From the NCBI RefSeq assembly GCF_000416235.1, contig NZ_ATLO01000039.1, positions 84,951 to 148,950 on the forward strand: a stretch of DNA of 64,000 nucleotides, read 5' to 3'. The notes under the pieces were generated by a model. That model was not told the origin of the DNA and searched no databases. It saw nothing but the letters and a program-made list of their open reading frames with translations. This stretch comes from Pseudomonas sp. CFII64 (lineage in GTDB: Bacteria > Pseudomonadota > Gammaproteobacteria > Pseudomonadales > Pseudomonadaceae). Below are positions 51,427 through 59,699 of this stretch, one piece after another; position 1 is the first letter of the stretch; every line of letters begins with the position of its first letter. The translations under genes and the position numbers were made by a program.

Positions 51427-51627
51427 GGGTCTGGCAAATTCTGGCAGCTTTGTGCATCGCCATGACAGTGACTCGTAGTCTGCGAACCCTTGCCGGCATT
51501 GGATCTGCAGGATCAGGGTGGCACCGGTAGACGGGCCAACTCCACATCGGCACCCGCAGCGTCACAGGGAACTTTCGCTCTACAAACCGCTCTACACAGG
51601 CCTTCTTCAAGCCTGTTCAGGGACCGA

Positions 51628-52185
51628 ATGAAAATTTCTTTGGCGTTTCCATTAGCAATCACTTTCGCGCTGGTCATGACCGGCTGCAGCAGCCGTCAGG
51701 CGGGTGATCTTAGTTCAGAGCCGGTAGTTCCACTGGCCATGAATGACCATCAAGCCAGCGTGACTTTCCGTACCATCGGCGGCGAGGGTGATCATCCTGT
51801 CAGTTACACGTACGGGTATGCCAATGCTGGATTTGAGAGCGCGGGTGATCGGGTTTATGACTCTGCTTACTTCAAGCGCATACCGGCTTATCTGAAGAAA
51901 ATGGCCGGTGGTACTGACAGCATCAGTCAACTGGTCGAGGCTGACAAAACGGTGTACGTAGAAGGGGTGGTCAAGGTCAAACCGTTTACCTTCAACGGTA
52001 TTCCCATGCCTACGCCGTTCGACAAGGAGCAGCCCGTTGCGCAGCAATTCACGCCGCAAGCCAGGAAGAATTACCTGGTTGAAACCGTGATCGCCGACAC
52101 CTGGGTCATGAGCGTGTACGAAGTCTCCGCAACCGGTGAACGCAAAACCATTGGCGTTCGAAAAAAAGATGCCGCCGCAAACTGA
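51628..52185 (+). CDS. Predicted lipoprotein of unknown function
   Basis: A 185-aa protein with a lipoprotein signal (MKISLAFPLAITFALVMTGC, lipobox VMTGC followed by SSRQ). The mature part is a small alpha/beta domain (VTFRTIGGEGDHPVSYTYGY, FKRIPAYLKKMAGGTDSISQ, KKNYLVETV-like strand near the end). No family is recognised. The frame is open further upstream, but only the ATG at 51628 yields a signal peptide. It has about 280 bases of upstream space after guaA and is monocistronic. Confidence 0.65.
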   Translation: MKISLAFPLAITFALVMTGCSSRQAGDLSSEPVVPLAMNDHQASVTFRTIGGEGDHPVSYTYGYANAGFESAGDRVYDSAYFKRIPAYLKKMAGGTDSISQLVEADKTVYVEGVVKVKPFTFNGIPMPTPFDKEQPVAQQFTPQARKNYLVETVIADTWVMSVYEVSATGERKTIGVRKKDAAAN

Positions 52186-52417
52186 CCGCGCAGGGCGTTC
52201 ACGGGTAGCCGCAGACCCGGCAGCTCGTGGGGAAAGACCAATGAAGTGATGGGTTCGTGTTGAACGTCGTGCTGCCGGCGGCAGGAATATTCGGTCCTCG
52301 GCAGCCTCATCCGCTATCACGACTGACGGTATCGGTTGACGGGATCTGCGTTCGCGCAGCGTCCTATACTTGTTGGCGTCCAGTTACGGCGATACACGCC
52401 GCGATAAGGAGCCTGCC

Positions 52418-52816
52418 ATGGACGACACCCAAAGACTCGCCGCCTTGCGCATCGTTTTGATTGTTGTCGGTCTGATCGCCGTGTTCGCGATCTGGCCGCT
52501 GATGATCCTGTGGCCGTCCGGCTGGACGTGGCACAGCGGACATTCTGATTACCCGCTGATGATCGTCGGCATCTACGCGACGCTTGGCGTGTTCCTGCTG
52601 ATGGCGTCCCGCGACCCGCTGAAACATCTGAGCCTCATCTGGTTCACGGTGTGGTCGAGCGTCGTGCATGGCGCGATCATGGCCGTGCAGTCTTTCGGCG
52701 TCGGAATGGATGGAGTGCCCCAATCAGGCCATTTAATCGGTGATGTGCCTGCGCTGTTCATTGTCGCGGCGGCGCTGGCTTTGTTCACGCCGCGTCGTGA
52801 CAAGGCCATTGGCTGA
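52418..52816 (+). CDS. DUF6632-like small membrane protein
   Basis: A 132-aa protein with four hydrophobic helices: about residues 8-30 (LRIVLIVVGLIAVFAIWPLM), 45-65 (YPLMIVGIYATLGVFLLMAS), 72-90 (LSLIWFTVWSSVVHGAIMAV) and 103-120. The order of helices and the WSSVVHGAIM segment match a small DUF family (DUF6632 by recall) with no known function. The ATG at 52418 follows AAGGAG. A terminator follows within 20 bases. Confidence 0.68.
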   Translation: MDDTQRLAALRIVLIVVGLIAVFAIWPLMILWPSGWTWHSGHSDYPLMIVGIYATLGVFLLMASRDPLKHLSLIWFTVWSSVVHGAIMAVQSFGVGMDGVPQSGHLIGDVPALFIVAAALALFTPRRDKAIG

Positions 52817-52835
52817 GATGAGAGCCTGTCAAAAC

Positions 52836-52872
52836 GGCCGGGATAACCATCAAGGTTGCCCGGCCTGTTTTT
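52836..52872 (+). terminator. Terminator after the DUF6632-like gene
   Basis: GGCCGGG/CCCGGCC (52836-52842 and 52859-52865) followed by TGTTTTTG. Confidence 0.75.
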
Positions 52873-52914
52873 GCCTTGCCCTGCCTCGTTCGTGACGTTT
52901 TCACACAGTCTGCG

Positions 52915-53006
52915 CAGGACCGGGTTTAGCCGGGAGGAGGCCGGTACATTCGCAGCAGTTGCGTGGACAGGCCTTGCGCCCTCCCGGCTAAAGCCGCTCC
53001 TACGGG
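52915..53006. repeat. REPIN (paired REP elements)
   Basis: AGGACCGGGTTTAGCCGGGA near 52916 faces TCCCGGCTAAAGCCGCTCCT (52982-53001) across about 45 bases. Same core as the elements near 42.1 and 46.6 kb, with a few mismatches between the arms. Confidence 0.82.
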
Positions 53007-53056
53007 ATACGCTCCCGCTCAAGACCCACCCCCAGCTGGCGCGACAGAGTGGGCGC

Positions 53057-55984
53057 TCAATTAACGTTTTTCATCCCGATCAGCTCAAGCGCGGCGATCA
53101 GTTCGCCGATGCTATTGAAGGTACGCTTGCTGATGGCGGGCCACTGCGGGCGATCTATGGAAACCTTGCCGAAACGGGTTTTGATTCGGGTCCGCACCAC
53201 GGAGTTGTCCTTGCTGCGATGCACCAGCATCGGCTCGCCCGAGCTTTCGTCAATGATGAACATTCCCGGCTGGACCACGAGCCGGTCACTCGGCATTCTG
53301 CCAAAGGTTCTGGAAACGACAACCTGCAACCTGAAATCGCTTTTCACGAAGCTGTCAGGTTCGCCGATGTCGCCGGGCATGTTTCGCCCCGGGTCAATCG
53401 TAAAACCCTCCGGCTGTCCTGGTGCAACGTCCTCGACCCGCAACCCGATGCCGCCTTCGAGTTCGCTGATCCCGGCGACTCCCCGATAAGTGCTGGCATG
53501 TGAGTTACCCACCAAAGCGATCCACTTGCTGTTTGCTCCGCGATTCACTGCGTCAGCTCTGATGACTGAATGTGCGATGAAATTCATCATTTTGTTTCGC
53601 TCCAGGCCAGTCGGATCCTGCATGCCATCCAGCCGGTAACTGGCCATACAATCAATGGCCTGGACGCGTATCTGGTTTGCCCTGGCATCCTTGATAACGC
53701 GCAAAAACGTGTATTGGCCTGACGGGTCGGTGCCGTGGCCCAGATCCATATTTTGCAAATACTGCTCCAGTTTCGGGCGCATGCGCCCTGAGTGGGCGAA
53801 TTCGTTCAGATCGGCCTGGTGAAAATCAGTGAGCAGGTGCTCCATATACAGCGTGCGCACTTTGAGTTTTTTCAGCAGCTTCATGTTGTCGATCAAGAAG
53901 CGTTTGCTGCCGATTCCCGAATGGCTCTCGCCGATGACCAGGCCGTCGCTGTTGCTGAAAAACTTGCCGAGGGCGGATTTGCTGGATGACCGGGCTTCAA
54001 GTTCCGGCATCTGTGCCCTGGCTGGCAATTCCACCTGTTCATAAAATTCGCAGGCGTCGTTACCCAGGCGTGCTCTGATCGCTCTGAATTCCTGATAGGG
54101 ATCGCGCCAGTTGCTGCTCATCGGCATCATATCGCCACGTAAAACAGAGCGATCGCTGCCATTGGCGCCTTTGATGACATCCGCTTTCATTGACTCTGGG
54201 ACTTCGTAAATGCTGATGGCCGAGGTTTGCGGCGGCGTTGTGGGCGTTCGCAATATCCGGGACGCCCCGGGACCGCCGCCGCGAAGACCACTGCGACCGA
54301 CCACTTCCCAGTGGCCGGCCGGATCAAGCCGGACCGGGAGATTGTCGTAAAAAGAGAACGGGTTCTCTGGGTCGATAATCACCCAGCTGTTCATTTCATT
54401 GACGTAGCGCACCTGGTAAAAGCTGCCCTCGAGTGCGATGTAGGTTTCTTGATTGGCCAGTTGATAAATGCCACGCATGCGGCCAGGTTGCGTCGATGGA
54501 GTAGCGTCTGCGAACAGATGGTTGCTTTTGACCCGGCTGAGCAGATCTGCATGTGCTGATTCTGTGTCGACGGGTGCATCGTCAGAGGCCGGGCCTACGC
54601 TATTTTTCACATCGTCTAAAACCGGTTGCAGATTGACCTCTTCGCGGGGCGGGATCAGCGTTTCTGGCTCATATTCGTTCAAGTTCGATAGGCCGGCATC
54701 AAGCAAAAACAGGCTGTTGAGCAACGTATCCACAGCGCTGCCAATTGCACCGATGACGCCCGCCTTACGCTCGGCCGTGGTGTGACCGTTAACCGCCTGA
54801 TCGATGTTCAACCCCATGTCCGCCAGCCCGGCACCGACCACCGCGAGGGCAACGGGCCAGTCAAGCGCGGCGAGCGGGCCCAGTACATGGGAAAAAGCAT
54901 TGAGGTAGCCAATCCACATTTGTTTGCGCAAGTCGCCGTTGGAGCGCAAGGAAAAGTCCGCATCCGCAGTCATGCGATGACGCGCGGCGTCGCGCAACCA
55001 GGTAAACGCATCAACACCAAGGTCGTGGTCATGCTGATTCAGCAGGCTGTTCGGGGAAGCATTTGCCTGTGAGGCGAGCAGGTCCATCAGGTGATTGAGG
55101 CCTGCATCGGGATCATTCTCATGACGCGCTGCCAACGGGAAATGCGCCAGGAACCGTGCCCGGTCGCCGGGATTTGTGGTGCTGTCGATCAGCCACTGCC
55201 GAAGGTTTTCCGGTGTTTCGAAAGCCTGGAACGCAAAGGTCTCGCCGGGGATGTAGATAATCTGCCTGCCAGTCGAGGTCACGATGCGCAGAATGTCACT
55301 GGCTTGATGCCCGCCTATGTCAAAGGCAGTAACGCGTAGTTCCCCCGGCGCAGGAGACGAGGCAGTCAGCATGGACGCGTCAAAAGGGCTGCGCACAGTG
55401 TCGGCCACGGCTTTGAGGATTGCCTGGAAGTCGGCGCGGCGCAGGTGTTCGCTTTGCCATTCTTCCAGCGCCTTGGCGAGAAAGTTGGCTTTGGCCATCG
55501 TCCTGAAATCGTCGGAACAGTCGCGCCAGAATGAGGTGAGTCGGGTCCGGAATTGGGTGCAGAAATCAAGTTCCCAGAAGTCATTCATGATATCGACGGG
55601 CAGCATTTTGACTTCGTTGCTGACGTCATACCTGCCAGCTTGAGCGTCGGCGGTATAGAAGCCGCTCATCACTTGCAGGTCGTCAGCGTTGTCCTGATCC
55701 TGCGCGTTGAATCGATGTAAGACCAATTGGGGCAGGGTCATGGACTCAACGGGTGTCTCCACATGTCGCCATCCATTGAACGTCAACGGGTTGCTTTGCG
55801 AGGTGGTGAAGCGGTGCCAATAGACGGTGTCAGGCTCGATGTCGGTGCCGGTATGTTTTTTGAGCAGGTTTATGGCGATATCGCGGGCCATCTGCCGCAT
55901 GTCCGGACAAGCATCGACAAGACGATGGCCCATTGATTTCAGCTCGTCGATGACCACGAGCGGCGGTGTGCTGACAGTAAGCAT
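53057..55984 (-). CDS. Large dermonecrotic-toxin-like protein with C-terminal GESH domain
   Basis: A 975-aa protein without a signal peptide. Residues 1-340 resemble the dermonecrotic toxin/DUF6543 region seen in large Pseudomonas toxins (LRQWLIDSTTNPGDRARFLA, FTWLRDAARHRMTADADFSL). Around residues 370-440 lie two hydrophobic stretches (PVALAVVGAGLADMGLNIDQ; VIGAIGSAVDTLLNSLFLLD) that could insert into a membrane. The C-terminal domain has VIGESHSGIGSKRF (Glu686, His688), TLYMEHLLTDFHQADLN (Glu715, His716) and VGNSHAS (His829). This motif set resembles the EreA/ChaN/Tiki-like fold, to which the Pasteurella multocida toxin C2 domain has also been related. The reaction and target cell are unknown. 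The gene stands alone, 180 bases from the divergent oxidase gene. Confidence 0.7.
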   Translation of the reverse strand: MLTVSTPPLVVIDELKSMGHRLVDACPDMRQMARDIAINLLKKHTGTDIEPDTVYWHRFTTSQSNPLTFNGWRHVETPVESMTLPQLVLHRFNAQDQDNADDLQVMSGFYTADAQAGRYDVSNEVKMLPVDIMNDFWELDFCTQFRTRLTSFWRDCSDDFRTMAKANFLAKALEEWQSEHLRRADFQAILKAVADTVRSPFDASMLTASSPAPGELRVTAFDIGGHQASDILRIVTSTGRQIIYIPGETFAFQAFETPENLRQWLIDSTTNPGDRARFLAHFPLAARHENDPDAGLNHLMDLLASQANASPNSLLNQHDHDLGVDAFTWLRDAARHRMTADADFSLRSNGDLRKQMWIGYLNAFSHVLGPLAALDWPVALAVVGAGLADMGLNIDQAVNGHTTAERKAGVIGAIGSAVDTLLNSLFLLDAGLSNLNEYEPETLIPPREEVNLQPVLDDVKNSVGPASDDAPVDTESAHADLLSRVKSNHLFADATPSTQPGRMRGIYQLANQETYIALEGSFYQVRYVNEMNSWVIIDPENPFSFYDNLPVRLDPAGHWEVVGRSGLRGGGPGASRILRTPTTPPQTSAISIYEVPESMKADVIKGANGSDRSVLRGDMMPMSSNWRDPYQEFRAIRARLGNDACEFYEQVELPARAQMPELEARSSSKSALGKFFSNSDGLVIGESHSGIGSKRFLIDNMKLLKKLKVRTLYMEHLLTDFHQADLNEFAHSGRMRPKLEQYLQNMDLGHGTDPSGQYTFLRVIKDARANQIRVQAIDCMASYRLDGMQDPTGLERNKMMNFIAHSVIRADAVNRGANSKWIALVGNSHASTYRGVAGISELEGGIGLRVEDVAPGQPEGFTIDPGRNMPGDIGEPDSFVKSDFRLQVVVSRTFGRMPSDRLVVQPGMFIIDESSGEPMLVHRSKDNSVVRTRIKTRFGKVSIDRPQWPAISKRTFNSIGELIAALELIGMKNVN

Positions 55985-56164
55985 TGTGAATTTCTCTGAG
56001 GTCGGAATCCGCCGAGCGTCTCGCGATTTGTTGCTCCAGAGGCGCTAAATATTTAGTGCGACATCGACGCCCTTATTTTTTGCCAAATGCAGGTGTATCG
56101 TATTCGCCCCTCGCATCGACTCTCAGATGCGGTCGTCAGTGGTTTTCCAGAGGTTGCTGTGTCT

Positions 56165-57538
56165 ATGTCGTTCACCCGTCGCCAAATACTCGGAGGCCTG
56201 GCCGGTCTCGTCGTGATCGGTTTGGGCGCGGGTGGCGCGTCGCGTTATTGGCTGGGCCGACGCGGACCGGGGGAAGGGCATGATTTCGAACTGATCGCCG
56301 CGCCGCTGGATGTGGAACTGGTCGCCGGGCATCAGACCCCGGCATGGGCGTTCGGCGGGTCGGCACCCGGCACCGAGCTGCGTGTGCGGCAGGGTGAATG
56401 GCTGCGTTTGCGCTTCATCAATCACCTGCCGGTCGAGACCACCATCCACTGGCACGGCATTCGCCTGCCGCTGGAAATGGACGGCGTACCCTACGTTTCG
56501 CAGTTGCCGGTGAAGCCGGGCGAGTATTTCGACTACAAATTCCGTGTGCCCGATGCCGGCAGTTACTGGTATCACCCGCACGTCAGCAGCAGCGAGGAGC
56601 TGGGCCGCGGGCTGGTTGGCCCATTGATCATCGAAGAGCGCGAACCGACCGGGTTCCTGTACGAGCGCACGGTCAGCCTGAAAAGCTGGCATGTGGACGA
56701 AGTCGGCGCGTTCACCGAATTCAGCGTTATCCGCGAAGCCGCCCGCGAAGGCACGGCCGGTCGACTCTCGACGCTCAACGGCGTGCCGCAGGCGGTGATT
56801 GATCTGCCTGCCGGGCAGATCGTCCGCGTGCGCCTGCTCAATCTCGACAATACCGTGACCTATCGGCTGAATATTCCGGGCGTCGAAGCGCAGATCTATG
56901 CGCTGGATGGCAATCCGATAACGCCGAGGCCGCTGGGCAAGGATTACTGGCTGGGTCCGGGCATGCGTATTTGTCTGGCTATCAAGGCGCCAGCCGCTGG
57001 CCAGGAGCTTGCGTTGCGCAACGGCCCTGTGCGGCTGGGAACCTTTCGCTCGGTTGCCAATAACGACGCGCCAACCCAATGGCCGCCGCAGCTGCCCGCC
57101 AACCCGGTCGCCGAGCCGGACCTGGAGAACGCCGAAAAACTCAACTTCAATTTCGAATGGGTCGGCTCGGTGTCGGTCAATGTCGATAACGGCAAACCAC
57201 CCAGCCTGTGGCAGATCAATGGCCAGGCTTGGGATATCACCGACAAGACCTGCGCAGATCGGCCGATTGCCAAACTGGTGTTGGGCAAGAGTTACATTTT
57301 TGAACTCAAAAACATGACTCAGTATCAACATCCCATCCATCTGCATGGTATGAGCTTCAAGGTGATCGGCTCCAATCGTCGAGAGATCATCCCGTATTTC
57401 ACCGACACCTTCCTGCTGGGCAGGAACGAACGCGCGCGAGTCGCGCTGGTGGCGGATAATCCTGGGGTGTGGATGTTCCACTGCCATGTGATCGATCACA
57501 TGGAAACCGGGCTGATGGCAGCAATCGAGGTTTCGTAA
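56165..57538 (+). CDS. Multicopper oxidase, Tat-exported
   Basis: A 457-aa oxidase with a twin-arginine signal (MSFTRRQILGGLAGLVVIGL). Three cupredoxin domains carry all four copper-binding blocks: TTIHWHGIRLPLEMDGV, GSYWYHPHVSSSEEL, HPIHLHGMSFKV and MFHCHVIDHMETGLM, so the type 1 and trinuclear sites are complete. Such enzymes oxidise copper(I), manganese or phenols in the periplasm. There is no Met-rich loop as in CueO, so copper detoxification is uncertain. A GTG at 56159 is an alternative start. The stop overlaps the ATG of tadA. Confidence 0.92.
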   Translation: MSFTRRQILGGLAGLVVIGLGAGGASRYWLGRRGPGEGHDFELIAAPLDVELVAGHQTPAWAFGGSAPGTELRVRQGEWLRLRFINHLPVETTIHWHGIRLPLEMDGVPYVSQLPVKPGEYFDYKFRVPDAGSYWYHPHVSSSEELGRGLVGPLIIEEREPTGFLYERTVSLKSWHVDEVGAFTEFSVIREAAREGTAGRLSTLNGVPQAVIDLPAGQIVRVRLLNLDNTVTYRLNIPGVEAQIYALDGNPITPRPLGKDYWLGPGMRICLAIKAPAAGQELALRNGPVRLGTFRSVANNDAPTQWPPQLPANPVAEPDLENAEKLNFNFEWVGSVSVNVDNGKPPSLWQINGQAWDITDKTCADRPIAKLVLGKSYIFELKNMTQYQHPIHLHGMSFKVIGSNRREIIPYFTDTFLLGRNERARVALVADNPGVWMFHCHVIDHMETGLMAAIEVS

Positions 57539-58020
57539 TGCGGCAACCGCACATCATCGATCGCAGCCGCGATCAGGACTTCATGCGCGAAGCGCTGGCA
57601 TTGGCGGCCGAGGGTGCCTTGCTTGGCGAGGTGCCGGTCGGCGCAGTGCTGGTTCAGGATGGCGTGATCATCGGGCGTGGCTTCAACTGCCCGATCAGCG
57701 GCAGCGATCCCAGCGCCCATGCCGAGATGGTCGCGATCCGCGCCGCCGCCCAAGCGGTCAGCAATTACCGTTTACCCGGCAGCACGCTGTACGTAACACT
57801 TGAGCCGTGCAGCATGTGTGCGGGGCTCATTGTCCACTCGCGCGTCGCTCGGGTGGTGTATGGAGCGCTCGAACCCAAGGCCGGCATCGTGCAAAGCCAG
57901 GGACAGTTTTTCAGCCAGGGGTTTCTCAATCATCGCGTGTTGTTTGAAGGCGGCGTGCTGGGCGAGGAGTGCGGGGCGATGCTGAGCGAGTTTTTCAGGA
58001 TGCGGCGCGCGAAGGGCTGA
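57538..58020 (+). CDS. tadA: tRNA-specific adenosine deaminase TadA
   Basis: A 160-aa deaminase that makes inosine at the wobble position of tRNA-Arg(ACG). The zinc/catalytic residues are His61 and Glu63 (SAHAEMVAIRAA) and Cys91 and Cys94 (LEPCSMCAGL). The start overlaps the multicopper oxidase stop (TAATG), so expression may be linked although the functions are unrelated. The mltF gene converges on it after 17 bases. Confidence 0.96.
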   Translation: MRQPHIIDRSRDQDFMREALALAAEGALLGEVPVGAVLVQDGVIIGRGFNCPISGSDPSAHAEMVAIRAAAQAVSNYRLPGSTLYVTLEPCSMCAGLIVHSRVARVVYGALEPKAGIVQSQGQFFSQGFLNHRVLFEGGVLGEECGAMLSEFFRMRRAKG

Positions 58021-58037
58021 TCCAACAAGGTATGCGC

Positions 58038-59498
58038 TTAGAGCGGCGGGTTTTCTTCCGGTGGTTTGACCTTGTTCACGCCTGGCACATGCAGATTGCT
58101 TTCGGCGACCTGGCTGCCCTCCAGTTGCGGCTGGGTTACCCACGTCAGGATGTCGTAGTAACGGCGAATGTTGGCGACAAAACTGACCGGTTCGCCGCCT
58201 CGGGCGTAGCCGTAACGGGTTTTGCTGTACCACTTCTTCTGTGACAGGCGGGGCAACATTTTTTTAACGTCAAGCCATTTATTGGGGTTCAGGCCCTCGT
58301 TTTCCGCCAATTTACGCGCATCGTCCAAGTGACCGCCACCAATGTTGTAGGAAGCGAGAGCAAACCATGTGCGATCCGGCTCTTTTATCTTGTCATCCAG
58401 CTGATCTTTCACGTAGGCAAAGTACTTCGCCCCGCCTTGAATGCTTTGTTTGGCGTCCAGCCGGTTGGATACGCCCATGGCCTGCGCCGTGTTTTGCGTC
58501 AGCATCATCAGCCCGCGCACGCCGGTCTTGGAAGTGACGCTGGGTTGCCACATGGATTCCTGATAGCCGATGGCCGCCAGCAGTCGCCAGTCCACCTGTT
58601 CTTTCTTGGCAAACGTCTGGAAATGCTTCTCGTATTTGGGCAATCGTTCCTGCAGGTGCTGAGCGAAGGTATAAGCGCCGACGTAACCGAGCACGTCCAC
58701 GTGGCCGTAATAACGGTCCTTGAGGCGTTGCAGCGTGCCGTTCTTCTGCACCTTGTCGAGGAATGAATTGATCTCGTTGATCAGGCTATTGTCTTCACCG
58801 AGCGCCACGGCCCAGCGCTGCTGCCGGCCCTCGCCAAGATCGAACGCGACTCGCACATTGGGGAAATACACCTGATTCATCGCCAGTTCGTTGGAATCCA
58901 CCAGCGTCAGGTCAATCTGACCTTCATCGACCATGCGCAACAGGTCGACGACTTCGACAGCGTCGGATTCTTCATATTCTATGGCGGGATTTTTCAGTTT
59001 TAGCGCGGCGAGTTGCTCGGCGTGGCTGCTGCCTTTGAGCACGGTGATGCGTTTACCCACCAGATCGCCGGCGTCAGTCGGGCGCGACTGGCCATTGCGG
59101 TAGATGACTTGCGGGGTGACATCCAGGTAGGGGTGGGAAAAACGCACCTGTTTTTTGCGCTGTTCGGTGTCGATCAAACCGGCTGCCGCGAGTACCGGGC
59201 CGCCCGGTTTCTGCATCTGGTCAAACAATTCGTCGAGGTTGTCCGAGGTTTCTATTTTGAGCTCAACCCCCAGATCTTCGGCGAAACGCTTGACTAATTC
59301 GTACTCGAAACCGGTTTCACCGTTGCGATCCTGGAAATAGGTCGCCGGGCTGTTGCGGGTGATAACGCGCAGAACGCCATCCTCCTTTACTCGCTCCAAT
59401 GTGGTGGGTTTATCCACACAGGCGCTGAGCATCAGGAAGAGTCCGGTTGCGATGAGCCATTTGGCACAACGAGGGCGGAAATCTGATTGGGGAAACAT
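58038..59498 (-). CDS. mltF: Membrane-bound lytic murein transglycosylase MltF
   Basis: A 486-aa lipoprotein (MFPQSDFRPRCAKWLIATGL, then FLMLSAC lipobox). Residues about 40-265 are a solute-binding-protein-like regulatory domain (VLRVITRNSPATYFQDRNGE, GKRITVLKGSSHAEQLAALK). Residues about 290-460 are the SLT catalytic domain with the catalytic Glu in AAIGYQESMWQPSVTSKTGV, plus RGLMMLTQNTAQAMG. It cuts peptidoglycan glycan strands to 1,6-anhydro products. The frame is open upstream to 59744 but only 59498 gives the lipoprotein signal. Divergent from purL, the usual arrangement. Confidence 0.95.
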   Translation of the reverse strand: MFPQSDFRPRCAKWLIATGLFLMLSACVDKPTTLERVKEDGVLRVITRNSPATYFQDRNGETGFEYELVKRFAEDLGVELKIETSDNLDELFDQMQKPGGPVLAAAGLIDTEQRKKQVRFSHPYLDVTPQVIYRNGQSRPTDAGDLVGKRITVLKGSSHAEQLAALKLKNPAIEYEESDAVEVVDLLRMVDEGQIDLTLVDSNELAMNQVYFPNVRVAFDLGEGRQQRWAVALGEDNSLINEINSFLDKVQKNGTLQRLKDRYYGHVDVLGYVGAYTFAQHLQERLPKYEKHFQTFAKKEQVDWRLLAAIGYQESMWQPSVTSKTGVRGLMMLTQNTAQAMGVSNRLDAKQSIQGGAKYFAYVKDQLDDKIKEPDRTWFALASYNIGGGHLDDARKLAENEGLNPNKWLDVKKMLPRLSQKKWYSKTRYGYARGGEPVSFVANIRRYYDILTWVTQPQLEGSQVAESNLHVPGVNKVKPPEENPPL

Positions 59499-59699
59499 CG
59501 GTGCAGTATACGCAAAGGACACCGGTCGCCATATCTCGACAGCGAAGGCGGCGTCTGATAGAGCGGGCGTTTTCTTGCACCTGGCAGGCGCGCCGACGTT
59601 CGGACAGCGGCAAGTTGGCCGTTTTGGGTGCCGAAAGGGCCGGTTTAGGCTAGAATGCACGGCCTCAAAGCACACCCCCTTCCCGAGGCTGTCCCGAAG

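Noticed and set aside
48089..51610. A 1173-codon open frame opposite guaB and guaA
   Set aside because: Antisense shadow spanning two well-supported genes; length results from codon bias, not coding.
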